A stretch of 32,619 bases of DNA from a virus. Under the pieces are notes generated by a model, which ran no database searches, was not told where the DNA came from, and was given only the letters and a program-made list of their open reading frames with translations. Shown here piece after piece: positions 8,210 through 16,414 of this stretch. The DNA is taken from positions 1 to 32,619 of the IMG/VR virus record IMGVR_UViG_3300020406_000001, one strand, 5' to 3'. A program made the translations under genes and the position numbers. Every line of letters starts with the position of its first letter. Positions within the stretch are counted from its first letter, which is position 1.

Positions 8210-10206
8210 TATGGACTAGGCTCCCATCCCGGTATCATATTTCTAGGATTAGCTTTATTATAATCTGCTATCCTTTTATTAAACGATTTAAATAAGTCTG
8301 CTTGTTCTTGATCGCCATCTCTAATAAATTTTTCAATCATTTGATCTGCAGCTTTTTTAGTACCCCCTCTTGTGTTTACCCAATCCATTAACTCTGCATA
8401 TTCTTGCCCATAAAACTCTTTATCAGTTTCTAAAGTAAATCCATCTATATTAGCATTAACCCATTCAACGGCATCAAAAGTTCCTTCTCCTTCAAACTTA
8501 TCTCTTTCTGCTAAAAGCCTACTTTCAAATCTTTTGTATATTGCTAGTTTACCTTTTTTTAGATCGCCGGCTCCATAGATAGCGTTAGTAGGTATACCCA
8601 TTCTAGCTCTGATTATTGATTGAGCCTCTTTGAAATTTCTATCTCCTTGTGCTTGATATAGTTTAGAATATTCTTTGTATGCTTTTCTTGTTAATAGACC
8701 AGAGCTATACATAACATTTATATCTGCCGTATTATATTCTGGGTTTTCTCTATTTAGATCATTTACAAGTGCAGTTTCTGTATCTAACTGAATGGCACTT
8801 TCAACAATAGGAATGCCGGCTTTTAGATTTTCTAAAGCCTGTAGATTTTTTTGATAGTCACTACCAACGCCTGTATCTAAACCTTCTGCTTTATATGTTG
8901 CTAGTAAAACATCCATTTGATTAAAAATATCAATTTCATTATTTTGTGTAAGAGATTGACTTAAATTAAAAAATGAATTGTTTTTTATTCTAGTTACATC
9001 ATCTCTAATTTTGCTTGCCGTATTAAGATTAGAAGTAGTGTATTCATTTTCTGCTTTCTTCTCATCTCTAATAGCTTTTAAAATATCCAATGTATCATTG
9101 CTATCTCCAATAACTAAAGCGTTTACAACTTCTTTTGGAATTGCACTTAGTTGTTTTTTTTGTGCATCGCTTGGTATTTTAAGAGTTCCATCTTTTTTAG
9201 TAAGTGTAGATATAATCTTAGCTGCTTTCTTAATGTTCCCTACAAGTACCTCTGGGTTTTCATTTTCAAGCATATGTTTTTTAATAACTACCATTTGAGC
9301 ATTTAGAACTGCTTTATTAAAATCATCTCGCATCTGTCTTATAGCCGGACTTTTAAAACCAAGACCGGGCATCTGTGCAATTATAGAGGCAAACTTGTCA
9401 TCTATTCTTTTGTTGCCAACTATACTTCTAATTGCAATTTCATCTTTAACAACTTTACCATCTTTATCTTTTACACCTTCCTTACTTAGTATTTCTGCAT
9501 TTACTAAATATTGAATTTCATTAGGCAATCCTTCAAAGAAAGTTTCTGTGGTAACTGTAAATTCTGCTTTTCTTTTATCTCTTAGTTTAGCTAATTCTGA
9601 TCTTGCATAATCCTGGCCCTGTGAGTATGCAAACAAAGATAATTCTGAATTTAGCAGTTTACCTACAAACTGATCTTGATCTGCTAATGTCTCTGTGTAG
9701 CCATCAACAACATCCTGTAATTGATCTTTGATATCTGCATATGGAGTGTCGTTCTGCTCGGCTATAGTTATAAGTGAGAGTATTTCTTTTTTAGCAAGAG
9801 TTTCAATTGTCTTACTAGCACTATCAAGATAAAAGGCTTTAGCAGTTTTACCAAAGACGCTATAGCTATCGCCGACACCTTCTAATTTTTTTAGATCTTG
9901 TTCTGCTAGATCTTGTTGTTCATCAGATCTTTGATCTTCCGGGATAGCTCTGGCATCTTCAATGCCTCTATTATAGTTGTATATATCTTCTAGTTGTTCT
10001 AAGCCGGGAGCATTTTCTACTCCATATCTTTTTGCTCGTTCTTTGACTACGCCTTCTAATTGACCAAACACAAATTTATTCATAGTGGCAAGATCATTTG
10101 CCATTTGTCTTTGTGATTGGACTAGAGATCGTTCTGCAGCGAAATCAATTCGGGGTATGTTTAGTTGTCCTACCCTTCTTCTCTCATATACCTTTGCCTC
10201 TGCCAT
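8209..10206 (-). CDS. Large helical internal virion protein (gp15-like position)
   Basis: 665 residues, almost entirely charged and helical, with no Cys-rich, membrane or signal segments seen. The start (MAEAKVYERRRVGQLNIPRIDFAAERS) has the typical look of podovirus core proteins, with a short structured lead then long helices. It lies between the gp14-like gene and two further large proteins, the place of T7 gene 15, whose product forms the periplasmic tube of the ejectosome. No catalytic motif is recognisable. The stop TAA overlaps the next start by one base (TAATG), indicating coupled translation. Assigned by gene order and composition, not by clear sequence identity. Confidence 0.55.
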   Translation of the reverse strand: MAEAKVYERRRVGQLNIPRIDFAAERSLVQSQRQMANDLATMNKFVFGQLEGVVKERAKRYGVENAPGLEQLEDIYNYNRGIEDARAIPEDQRSDEQQDLAEQDLKKLEGVGDSYSVFGKTAKAFYLDSASKTIETLAKKEILSLITIAEQNDTPYADIKDQLQDVVDGYTETLADQDQFVGKLLNSELSLFAYSQGQDYARSELAKLRDKRKAEFTVTTETFFEGLPNEIQYLVNAEILSKEGVKDKDGKVVKDEIAIRSIVGNKRIDDKFASIIAQMPGLGFKSPAIRQMRDDFNKAVLNAQMVVIKKHMLENENPEVLVGNIKKAAKIISTLTKKDGTLKIPSDAQKKQLSAIPKEVVNALVIGDSNDTLDILKAIRDEKKAENEYTTSNLNTASKIRDDVTRIKNNSFFNLSQSLTQNNEIDIFNQMDVLLATYKAEGLDTGVGSDYQKNLQALENLKAGIPIVESAIQLDTETALVNDLNRENPEYNTADINVMYSSGLLTRKAYKEYSKLYQAQGDRNFKEAQSIIRARMGIPTNAIYGAGDLKKGKLAIYKRFESRLLAERDKFEGEGTFDAVEWVNANIDGFTLETDKEFYGQEYAELMDWVNTRGGTKKAADQMIEKFIRDGDQEQADLFKSFNKRIADYNKANPRNMIPGWEPSP

Positions 10207-10210
10207 AGAC

Positions 10211-10945
10211 TTACACTACCTTTTTAAATTCAAGACCAAGAACATTATAGTCAACGGCTAAGAAGTGATCTGAATGATCAACTGCTTTTGGAAATTTTTC
10301 TAATACTTCTTGAGCAATTACTCCTATGTATTTAGTTTTATCCCAAATGTAATTAAACATATACAAATTCAATCCTGTCTCGTGATGTACTCCAACTTTC
10401 TTAATGTTTTCTTTTGCTCTTATATCACTTGTTGTTGTTGTCTTACTCATATTCGGAAATAAACTTGGGGCAGCAGAAGGCCCATAAGTTAATCCAACAG
10501 TAGCAACATTTGTAAATACTCCGGCCATTGCACTTTTCTTAGCAGTTCTAAGAGCATTCTCTCCGGCTACTCTATAGTTCGCTGCTTGGAACTGACCCAT
10601 TTGAGTTGATATAGTTGCATTGTCTCTAGCTACTGTAAAATCGTTTACTGCCTCTCTAAGTGAATAACCCATAAGAATATCTGTTGTATCTCCTGTAGAG
10701 TATGGGTTCATATTCCCAGATCCGGCACGGGCATTAAGGGTAGCCATAGTTTTGTTTAGTTGTTTTAAATCATCTATTCCTTTTTCTTTATAGTTGATTG
10801 CATCTCTTCTACCTTGGATCTCTGCCTCACGAGCTCTAGCCTCCATCAATCCTTTCTCGGCCTTACCGGCATCAACAGTTGCCATATATTGTAAAGCAGT
10901 TCCTCCGATTGCAGCTGCCAAAAGTACAGGTTCTAATCCACTCAT
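10211..10945 (-). CDS. gp14-like internal virion protein with C-terminal peptidase S74 (intramolecular chaperone) domain
   Basis: 244 residues. The N-terminal ~165 residues begin with a hydrophobic helix (VLLAAAIGGTALQYM) and continue with Ala-rich helices of the kind seen in T7 gp14-like core proteins (MGQFQAANYRVAGENAL). From residue ~172 comes SDIRAKENIKKVG, then YMFNYIWDKTKYIGVIAQEV and FLAVDYNVLG, the classic S74 chaperone signature. In endosialidase-type S74 domains a Ser and a Lys five residues later make the self-cleaving pair; S173 and K178 have that spacing. S74 is usually on trimeric fibres, so its fusion to a core protein is odd. The gene sits directly after tail tube B, as gene 14 follows genes 11/12 in T7. 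Confidence 0.8.
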   Translation of the reverse strand: MSGLEPVLLAAAIGGTALQYMATVDAGKAEKGLMEARAREAEIQGRRDAINYKEKGIDDLKQLNKTMATLNARAGSGNMNPYSTGDTTDILMGYSLREAVNDFTVARDNATISTQMGQFQAANYRVAGENALRTAKKSAMAGVFTNVATVGLTYGPSAAPSLFPNMSKTTTTSDIRAKENIKKVGVHHETGLNLYMFNYIWDKTKYIGVIAQEVLEKFPKAVDHSDHFLAVDYNVLGLEFKKVV

Positions 10946-10957
10946 TTTACTCTCCTT

Positions 10958-13021
10958 CTATTGTCCAACACTAACCTTATAATCTAAACTCAAAACAGTT
11001 AAGAATACCGGTTGGTCTTGTGATATTGTTATTCTTGCCTCTTGGTTATAACCTAAAAATCCCGGAGTTTTAGTTACTCCTGTATAACTAAATACTCCAC
11101 CTACTCCAGATGCCGGGTAAGTGTTAAGAGGTATTTGTCTACCATTAATTGTAATATTTTGTGTTTTATATAAAACAGGAGTTATCTCTAATATTCTTTT
11201 CTTCATTCCTTGGATAACACCAGAAGGCAATCTTGTTTCTACTGATTGTGTAACGACATTTATAGAAAAGGGTATTCCACTTTCTACATACGATGTTGGT
11301 TGTAATGATGTGGTAAAGTTACCACCGGATACAGTTGATCTCGGATCTACTATATCATCTCTGATAACATCTACTGACTTACCATTTATATGTGATAGTC
11401 CTCCGTAGGTAGTTCCGGAGAAACCACTAGTAACTTGAACACCACTATCTGTAGTAAAATCATCATCAAAAACTTCTACAAAATATTTATCTGATCCACC
11501 TACAGATCTTTTTACAACAACAAATATATCGTCTAGATCTGTGCTAACATCTGTAAATACACCATCAGTAACCAACAAAGATGGTGCCACAATATTTTGT
11601 CCTTTGTTAAGCATATAGGCAGCTATACCACCAATAGCACTTTGACTTGCAGATCTATAACCAGATGCATCAGTACCATTCAAGACCATAAGTAAGTCTC
11701 CCTCGGTAGTATCTGTAGCTCTTCTAAGTGCTAATCTTTTGGGATCTACAATAAGATGTGACGCTAAAAGAGAAATGTTATTTGCAACATAAGATAATTC
11801 AACATCAGAAAACAATAACTCTCTAATACTTTTACCCTGTCTTTGAATAAATAAAGTACCACCTTCGGCAGCTTGTGGTCTTATGTTAGGCTTTGCTCCT
11901 CTTTTTGTTGCAGACTTAATAACAATATTGCTTGGTGTTATAGGATCTAGATCGCCTTGAGGTACAAAAAACTCAGAGCCGGTTGTAAAAATCTGAAGGT
12001 CTCTCCCGGATCTAAGAGCCGTAATAGAGTTAACTTGGTCTGTAGCTAAAGTTACTTTAAGTGCATCATCGTCTAAACCTTCGGCAGCTTTGAAGTTAAA
12101 GAAGTCATTTACCTTAGATCCAAACAATGTTGAAGGTAAGGATGCCGATCCACCAAAGTAAAGTCTACCCTCGTGAAAGGTTGCCGTCCTCGGCCACCCT
12201 CTCTGATCTGACCAACTATTCTCATAACCTCTTTCTATGATGTAAGTATTTGAAGATATAGCCGTAGTATCAAAAAAAGGAACTTCTGTTATTCCCTTTA
12301 CTTCGGTACCAGATATAAATTGAGTAATCCTTAATCTACCAAATCCGTCATCTACTTCAACAAACTGATCTACATCTGTACTTTGAAAGATACTTGAGCC
12401 GGCAGTAAGAGTTACTGTTCCGTCTACTTTATTTGGAGTTAGTGTTGTTGTTGGTCTGGTAGTAACTAATGTAAAAGCGTGTCTTGGAATTGTTAGTGAT
12501 CCGGCAAGACTAGTAGCCGTCCAATCACTATCAGTCGCTCCTCTTACTAAACTAAATGGTCTAAAGGAAGGATGAACACAAATTAAAGTATCTGCACTTT
12601 GTGTATAGTACATTTCATTAATATCAAAACTTGTTGTTCCATATAAAGTTCCGACACCATATTCTAAGTAATCATCCCCAGATCCATTTATATTAGTAAT
12701 GAGTTGTTGATTTTTATATATTCTAAATCTAATTTTTGCATTAGGCATAGTAGTTATAGTAGCCGATGCAACTACCATAAAGTTTGATGATGTACTAAAT
12801 TCAAAAGGAATAAGCATATGTCCATTTTCTGGACTATCGCCTGTTATATCTTGTACAAATCTCAATCCCGGTCTACGACTAAAACCACCTTGAGGTTCAA
12901 AGATTACATTAGTAGCCTCTGATACAGAATTATAATATTGTTGTAGATCTACCCTTCCCCTTAGTAAAGGATCCATCTCTCCAACTGTAAAGGAGGCTTG
13001 ATATTGTTGTATTCTGCTCAT
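10958..13021 (-). CDS. Tail tubular protein B (nozzle)
   Basis: 687 residues, close to the usual size of T7 gp12-like proteins. The N-terminus (FTVGEMDPLLRGRVDLQQYYNSVSEATN, then PQGGFSRRPGLRFV) is the conserved opening of this family, and the body is beta-rich, including the repeated W-x-x-R-G-W-P / FHEGRLYFGGS segment typical of it. In T7 the protein builds the tail nozzle below the gp11 adaptor. The start ATGA overlaps the stop of the upstream adaptor gene by four bases, consistent with coupled synthesis of the two tail-tube parts. Confident on family; symbol left blank because naming differs among phages. Confidence 0.93.
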   Translation of the reverse strand: MSRIQQYQASFTVGEMDPLLRGRVDLQQYYNSVSEATNVIFEPQGGFSRRPGLRFVQDITGDSPENGHMLIPFEFSTSSNFMVVASATITTMPNAKIRFRIYKNQQLITNINGSGDDYLEYGVGTLYGTTSFDINEMYYTQSADTLICVHPSFRPFSLVRGATDSDWTATSLAGSLTIPRHAFTLVTTRPTTTLTPNKVDGTVTLTAGSSIFQSTDVDQFVEVDDGFGRLRITQFISGTEVKGITEVPFFDTTAISSNTYIIERGYENSWSDQRGWPRTATFHEGRLYFGGSASLPSTLFGSKVNDFFNFKAAEGLDDDALKVTLATDQVNSITALRSGRDLQIFTTGSEFFVPQGDLDPITPSNIVIKSATKRGAKPNIRPQAAEGGTLFIQRQGKSIRELLFSDVELSYVANNISLLASHLIVDPKRLALRRATDTTEGDLLMVLNGTDASGYRSASQSAIGGIAAYMLNKGQNIVAPSLLVTDGVFTDVSTDLDDIFVVVKRSVGGSDKYFVEVFDDDFTTDSGVQVTSGFSGTTYGGLSHINGKSVDVIRDDIVDPRSTVSGGNFTTSLQPTSYVESGIPFSINVVTQSVETRLPSGVIQGMKKRILEITPVLYKTQNITINGRQIPLNTYPASGVGGVFSYTGVTKTPGFLGYNQEARITISQDQPVFLTVLSLDYKVSVGQ

Positions 13022-13647
13022 CTAATATCTGTAAGCAAATAATCCCCAATCACTTGAGGTGTTTGCCCTCCACTATCTATTGCACAGGCTTGTCTAAAAA
13101 AACCACCTCTTAATCCTTCTGCTGCCGTTCCGAGGGCAACTGTTCTCCAATACTCTGCTTTTGTTGTCTGATCTGTTATAGCCTCGGCAATATGCCAAGC
13201 CATCTGATATGCAAGCAAAGTAACAAAGTAAACAGGCATATTACCTTCACTTACATTTTTCTGATAATCTATGTGTATCTCTGTGCTTTCTGTCATTAGA
13301 ACTGCACCACCACCAGAACTTTGATTTATTTCCCATCCTGTGAATAATGCTCCTCCCGGGGATCCTGTAGTTCTTACTGCCTCCGGAACTCCTGTTATCA
13401 TATCATTTGGTAATAAATACTGATATGTCCATTCAGATTTTGGAGTAACTGTGTCTCTAGCTAATTGTGATTTAGCTATAGTAAAACTCCATCTATACAT
13501 TCCCAATGTAGATTGTTTTACATTATCATATAAATTCTTGGATATTGTAGCTTGTGGTGTTCCATCTTGAAAAGATGTTATGACATCGGAACCTAGGAAC
13601 AAGAGAGCTTTATTTACAATTCCAACATCGGTATCTCCAACTGCCAT
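13018..13647 (-). CDS. Tail tubular protein A (head-tail adaptor)
   Basis: 209 residues from ATG 13647, chosen over an upstream in-frame ATG at 13671 because AAAGGAA lies six bases before it. The sequence (MAVGDTDVGIVNKALLFLGSD, YDNVKQSTLGMYRWSFTIAKSQ, WTYQYLLPNDMI, IDYQKNVSEGNMPVYFVTLL) is that of the T7 gp11-like adaptor family, a helical protein forming the ring between portal and nozzle. It opens the tail part of the operon, separated from the capsid genes by two hairpins (13662-13704), and overlaps the nozzle gene by four bases. Confidence 0.92.
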   Translation of the reverse strand: MAVGDTDVGIVNKALLFLGSDVITSFQDGTPQATISKNLYDNVKQSTLGMYRWSFTIAKSQLARDTVTPKSEWTYQYLLPNDMITGVPEAVRTTGSPGGALFTGWEINQSSGGGAVLMTESTEIHIDYQKNVSEGNMPVYFVTLLAYQMAWHIAEAITDQTTKAEYWRTVALGTAAEGLRGGFFRQACAIDSGGQTPQVIGDYLLTDIR

Positions 13648-13661
13648 AACATTCCTTTCTT

Positions 13662-13677
13662 TGTTCCACAAGGAACA
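13662..13677 (-). terminator. Second hairpin between capsid and tail genes
   Basis: Perfect 6-bp stem with a tetraloop: TGTTCC-ACAA-GGAACA. It lies just before the ribosome site of tail tube A and after the GC-rich hairpin at 13685-13704. It could assist attenuation or protect a processed mRNA end. It has no T-run, so it is not a classic terminator on its own. Confidence 0.4.
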
Positions 13678-13684
13678 TTTGAGA

Positions 13685-13704
13685 AGAGGGGATCTCTCCC
13701 CTCT
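13685..13704 (-). terminator. GC-rich hairpin downstream of the capsid genes (attenuator or processing site)
   Basis: Perfect 8-bp inverted repeat AGAGGGGA / TCCCCTCT around a 4-base loop, in the 67-base gap between the decoration gene and the tail adaptor. T7 has its main early-late attenuator (T-phi) at the equivalent place, after gene 10 and before gene 11. Downstream in the transcript the sequence is TCTCAAATG, without a T-run, so partial termination or RNase processing is as likely as full termination. Confidence 0.6.
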
Positions 13705-13714
13705 CCTAAGTTAA

Positions 13715-13996
13715 TTAATCGCTATCAGTTTGTGCGATTGTCGTGCCGTCACTTAGATCTACTACATTAGATGCATTACTAACTACTGTGTGTATTGATG
13801 CAGTTAGTGTGCCTCCTGTAGATGCATTGACAAATATTATATCGCCAACTGCAAGATCTTGTGCAACTTCATTCATATATCCAGACGCTCTAACAGTAGC
13901 TTGGCTATCTGTTGTAGTGTAACTGAACATTTGTGGTGCAGTACCTTTTTTGGATTGCCCACCAATAGGGTTCCATTGTTTACGATCAAAAGCCAT
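13715..13996 (-). CDS. Small capsid-associated (decoration-like) protein
   Basis: 93 residues, opening MAFDRKQWNPIGGQSKKG then PQMFSYTTTDSQATV, followed by a beta-rich part (AVGDIIFVNASTGGTL) and an acidic end. Small proteins with this opening commonly sit immediately after the major capsid gene in marine and other phages and are found in virions, so a head decoration or stabilising role is likely. It starts two bases after the capsid stop and ends before the GC-rich hairpin, so it would share the high expression level of the capsid. The family match is from memory of the pattern; the exact role is inferred. Confidence 0.6.
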   Translation of the reverse strand: MAFDRKQWNPIGGQSKKGTAPQMFSYTTTDSQATVRASGYMNEVAQDLAVGDIIFVNASTGGTLTASIHTVVSNASNVVDLSDGTTIAQTDSD

Positions 13997-13998
13997 AA

Positions 13999-14859
13999 TT
14001 ACGCCTCCCTACAAGTTACATCAACTAGACCATCCGTATCAATCACGACACTTCCCATACTTAATTTTCCGGTCACTAAGAAGCTCGTTTTTTCGGCGAT
14101 GTAGTTAATTTCCGTTGATGGTGCTATACCTACTGCAACACCTACGGCAGATTGATGAAAGGCAAAGCAAGAACGATCATTAGATCCATCTACGCTTAAT
14201 CCACCCTCATCTCTATCCCCTAGGATATGAAAGGTAAATCCCATCATCTGGTTAATAGATCCTTGAACTAAGGCTTGGATTGTCTGGAAGTCCGAACTAA
14301 TAGCTCTTTCATCTGAGAGCAATCCACTAAGATTATTGGCGTGAATAATCATATGACGATTTTGTGATGGAACATTTTTCTTATCCAACAACTTTTTCGC
14401 CTCAATAATCTTACCTACATTAAGGTTTGATGCCGTAGCAGATCCTGTTGTAACAACAGTATTCGCTACTGTGGAACCGGCAGACGCTGTTGCAAGTGCA
14501 TCTAATAGCACCTGATCTTGCCTCCTACCAATCGCATTTCCCACTACTTGTGCCAATTCTCTTCGCTCATCAAAATTAATCTTGGTTTGCAAAAAGATGT
14601 CGCTGTACTCGGCTGCCACATAGTCTGTGAGACTACAAGACACCGAACTAAAGGCCGTATTAAGTGGCACCACATCAGTAGCCGGTGTTCTCACACTAGC
14701 TTGTCCTTTTCCAACCTTGGGAAAATTTACTGTGGATCCCACTACTCCTGTTCTTGTTCTCGCTGCACCATTCAGAACTGCCGAGCTCTGATAGGCTTGA
14801 TGCACTTCTGCATCAAATAATTGAACAAAAGCCGGAGATAGATTTGCTTGAGTAGTCAT
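13999..14859 (-). CDS. Major capsid protein
   Basis: 286 residues. The sequence reads as a HK97-fold coat protein of the podovirus type: MTTQANLSPAFVQLFDAEVHQAYQ, then TVNFPKVGKGQASVRTP, LTDYVAAEYSDIFLQTKINFDERRE, a helical spine with RRQDQVLLDAL, KKLLDKKNVPSQNRHMIIH and a C-terminal ITYIAEKT-like stretch (here INYIAEKTSFLVTGKLSMGSVVID). It is flanked by scaffold (upstream) and decoration gene (downstream), as expected. A ~200-base leader with an AT-rich inverted repeat separates it from the upstream small gene, so it may have its own promoter. Ribosome site AAAGGAG lies at suitable distance from ATG 14859. Confidence 0.93.
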   Translation of the reverse strand: MTTQANLSPAFVQLFDAEVHQAYQSSAVLNGAARTRTGVVGSTVNFPKVGKGQASVRTPATDVVPLNTAFSSVSCSLTDYVAAEYSDIFLQTKINFDERRELAQVVGNAIGRRQDQVLLDALATASAGSTVANTVVTTGSATASNLNVGKIIEAKKLLDKKNVPSQNRHMIIHANNLSGLLSDERAISSDFQTIQALVQGSINQMMGFTFHILGDRDEGGLSVDGSNDRSCFAFHQSAVGVAVGIAPSTEINYIAEKTSFLVTGKLSMGSVVIDTDGLVDVTCREA

Positions 14860-15058
14860 AACTAAACTCCTTTACTCATTATTAAATTAAGCGAGGTTAG
14901 TTATCCAAGAACACCTTGGGCTGTCCTCTACCTAGTTCTATAGGCATTGACAGAATTTGATCTGCAACAGAATGGCAGTAATCCAACTGTTATCATTCAC
15001 TTATAATATTTATCATACAATGTGTGGCTTGTACAGATAATTAATACAATATGTTGTA
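14860..15058 (-). promoter_or_regulatory. Long untranslated leader before the capsid gene
   Basis: About 200 bases without a gene, the longest gap of the genome. It is AT-rich at its upstream end. It holds a small stem CCAAG-aacac-CTTGG (14905-14919) and, near 15000-15050, TTGTAT and TATTAT-like stretches that could be a leftward promoter, though no pair has both good hexamers and a 16-18 base spacer. In T7 the capsid gene has a strong promoter at this place, which makes a promoter here plausible but unproven. Confidence 0.35.
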
Positions 15059-15061
15059 TTA
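15042..15061. repeat. AT-rich inverted repeat at the end of the 36-residue gene
   Basis: TAATACAA-TATG-TTGTATTA, a perfect 8-bp inverted repeat with a 4-base loop. It overlaps the stop codon of the small membrane protein gene. It could be an operator for the capsid leader or a weak hairpin; being AT-only except for two C/G pairs it is a poor terminator. Confidence 0.5.
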
Positions 15062-15169
15062 CAAGATTATTAGAATGATAGAATAAATAGCAAATAAAAC
15101 TAATTGGATCTTCGGAGGAGTTCTCTGCCAAAGATCTTTAGCCTTATCAATAATATCTGGTAGTGTCAT
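15059..15169 (-). CDS. 36-residue single-span membrane protein
   Basis: Starts at ATG 15169 with CTAGGAG placed seven bases before it and ends at TAA 15061. The first 20 residues are charged (MTLPDIIDKAKDLWQRTPPK), the last 16 are a hydrophobic helix ending at the C-terminus (IQLVLFAIYSIILIIL). The good ribosome site, the clean amphipathic-then-hydrophobic layout and the position in an otherwise empty gap between scaffold and capsid support a real gene. It could be a tiny holin-like or tail-anchored protein; I do not recognise a family. Confidence 0.65.
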   Translation of the reverse strand: MTLPDIIDKAKDLWQRTPPKIQLVLFAIYSIILIIL

Positions 15170-15274
15170 TTTTCTCCTAGGTTGGTGGGGAGTTTAACGA
15201 CATCCCCTAAGTCGGTAGAGAAGGTAATACTAGAGGTCTCACTAACAAGCTCTCTCTGTGAATTATCCTCTGAC

Positions 15275-16117
15275 TTATCTGTTATATCTCTTAACAAACT
15301 TCTGTTCAACCTCTCGTGTAAAGTTAGCGTCAACCCCATAACGAGGATCATTCATAGATTTAGACATTTCACTTTTAAACTCTTGTTCACTTTCCAAACC
15401 ATCTGGAGCAGAAACAGTTGGTATAGGTGCCATATCTCCTTGCATCTGCCTTAACTTAACAAGTATTCTTTGTGCTGCCGGAGTTCCACCCATAACATCT
15501 AGTTCTTCTCTCTCATCTTCTGAAAGTACGCCTTTAGCAACTAGACCATCTGCCCATTGAATATTTGATTTTAAGATATTATCTGCATCTGCTCCAAGTT
15601 CTGACTTCATATCTGCAACTGTTTGTGCAGTATCAACTTGATTAGACATTGCTTTGCCAATCATACCTCTTGCCAGATCATCAAAAGCAGCTTGAGATAT
15701 CCCGTACTTATTTGCCCAATCTACATATGTATCAAGCATAGGATCATCTTCATCAATCCCTAATTCTTCTAAGACTTCTTGCGAGTATTCCCCGTTTTCC
15801 GGTGCTTTGTGTTTTCCTTGCGAGATGAGTTTCCTCGCTTCTGAGTAGCTTTGTTTCGTGTCTTTGAGTTCTTTGACGATACCTTCAAGGTCTGGGCCTT
15901 CGTCCTCATCCCAATGGTGTTCAACTCCTTGGAAGAACTCCGGTGCCTCAAGGGGTTCATTGTTATCAACGCCTTCTTGATCATCAACCAGATGTGGTAT
16001 AGATTTGTTTTCAACTTCTTCATTAGTTGCTCCTTGGTTACCTACCACAGGAGATGAAATACTTTGATCACTTTCTACCTCTTGTGTGGCAGCTTGGTTA
16101 TTATCTACTTGGTTCAT
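15275..16117 (-). CDS. Capsid assembly scaffolding protein
   Basis: 280 residues, strongly acidic and hydrophilic, with a low-complexity Asn/Glu-rich N-terminal third, long helices (EYSQEVLEELGIDEDDPML, YVDWANKYGISQAAFDDLARG) and a basic C-terminal end (REVEQKFVKRYNR) that would bind the coat protein. The motif DPRYGVDANFTREVEQKF near the end is typical of T7 gp9-like scaffolds. It lies between the Bbp19-like gene and the capsid gene, and is expected to guide procapsid assembly and leave the head before DNA packaging. Overlaps the upstream gene by 17 bases. Confidence 0.9.
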   Translation of the reverse strand: MNQVDNNQAATQEVESDQSISSPVVGNQGATNEEVENKSIPHLVDDQEGVDNNEPLEAPEFFQGVEHHWDEDEGPDLEGIVKELKDTKQSYSEARKLISQGKHKAPENGEYSQEVLEELGIDEDDPMLDTYVDWANKYGISQAAFDDLARGMIGKAMSNQVDTAQTVADMKSELGADADNILKSNIQWADGLVAKGVLSEDEREELDVMGGTPAAQRILVKLRQMQGDMAPIPTVSAPDGLESEQEFKSEMSKSMNDPRYGVDANFTREVEQKFVKRYNR

Positions 16118-16406
16118 TTGCCCTCCTTATTCGTTGTTCAATTTCCCTAACTATTGAGTTCTGTCCTTCCCTAGCATAGCCATAACTAACATCTGCCCCG
16201 GGTGTCCAACAGGGTTGCTCAATAGTTACTTTTCTTAAATATTCCAATACCTTTTTACCATCTTCTGTTTGAAATGTCTTTTTAAAAATAATATCTAAAG
16301 ATAGTTGATTTTCTTCATTGGTAATAGTCAGTTGATCGGCACTAGCGTTAACGCCATCCCATCCTACTGAATTTATGTCTCTTAGCTTGTCGGCTACTCC
16401 TCGCAT
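16101..16406 (-). CDS. Bbp19-like small structural protein
   Basis: 101 residues. The pattern FKKTFQTEDGKKVLEYLRK ... WTPGADVSYGYAREGQNSIVREIEQRI matches the small Bbp19 family usually encoded between portal and scaffold in podovirus-like phages: an F-x-T-x-x-G-x-x-VL helix then a Y-x-x-REGQxxxVRxIxxRI helix. Molecular role is not established, probably at the head vertex or in early assembly. Starts eight bases after the portal stop and overlaps the scaffold gene, fitting tight co-expression. Confidence 0.75.
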   Translation of the reverse strand: MRGVADKLRDINSVGWDGVNASADQLTITNEENQLSLDIIFKKTFQTEDGKKVLEYLRKVTIEQPCWTPGADVSYGYAREGQNSIVREIEQRIRRANEPSR

Positions 16407-16414
16407 TATTTATC

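Noticed and set aside
15187-15208. GGGGA ... TCCCC inverted repeat as a terminator after the scaffold gene
   Set aside because: Only a 5-bp stem with an 11-base loop and no T-run; not enough to call.
15166-15351. 61-codon leftward frame overlapping the scaffold gene end
   Set aside because: Most of it overlaps the scaffold gene out of frame, no ribosome site, low-complexity product.
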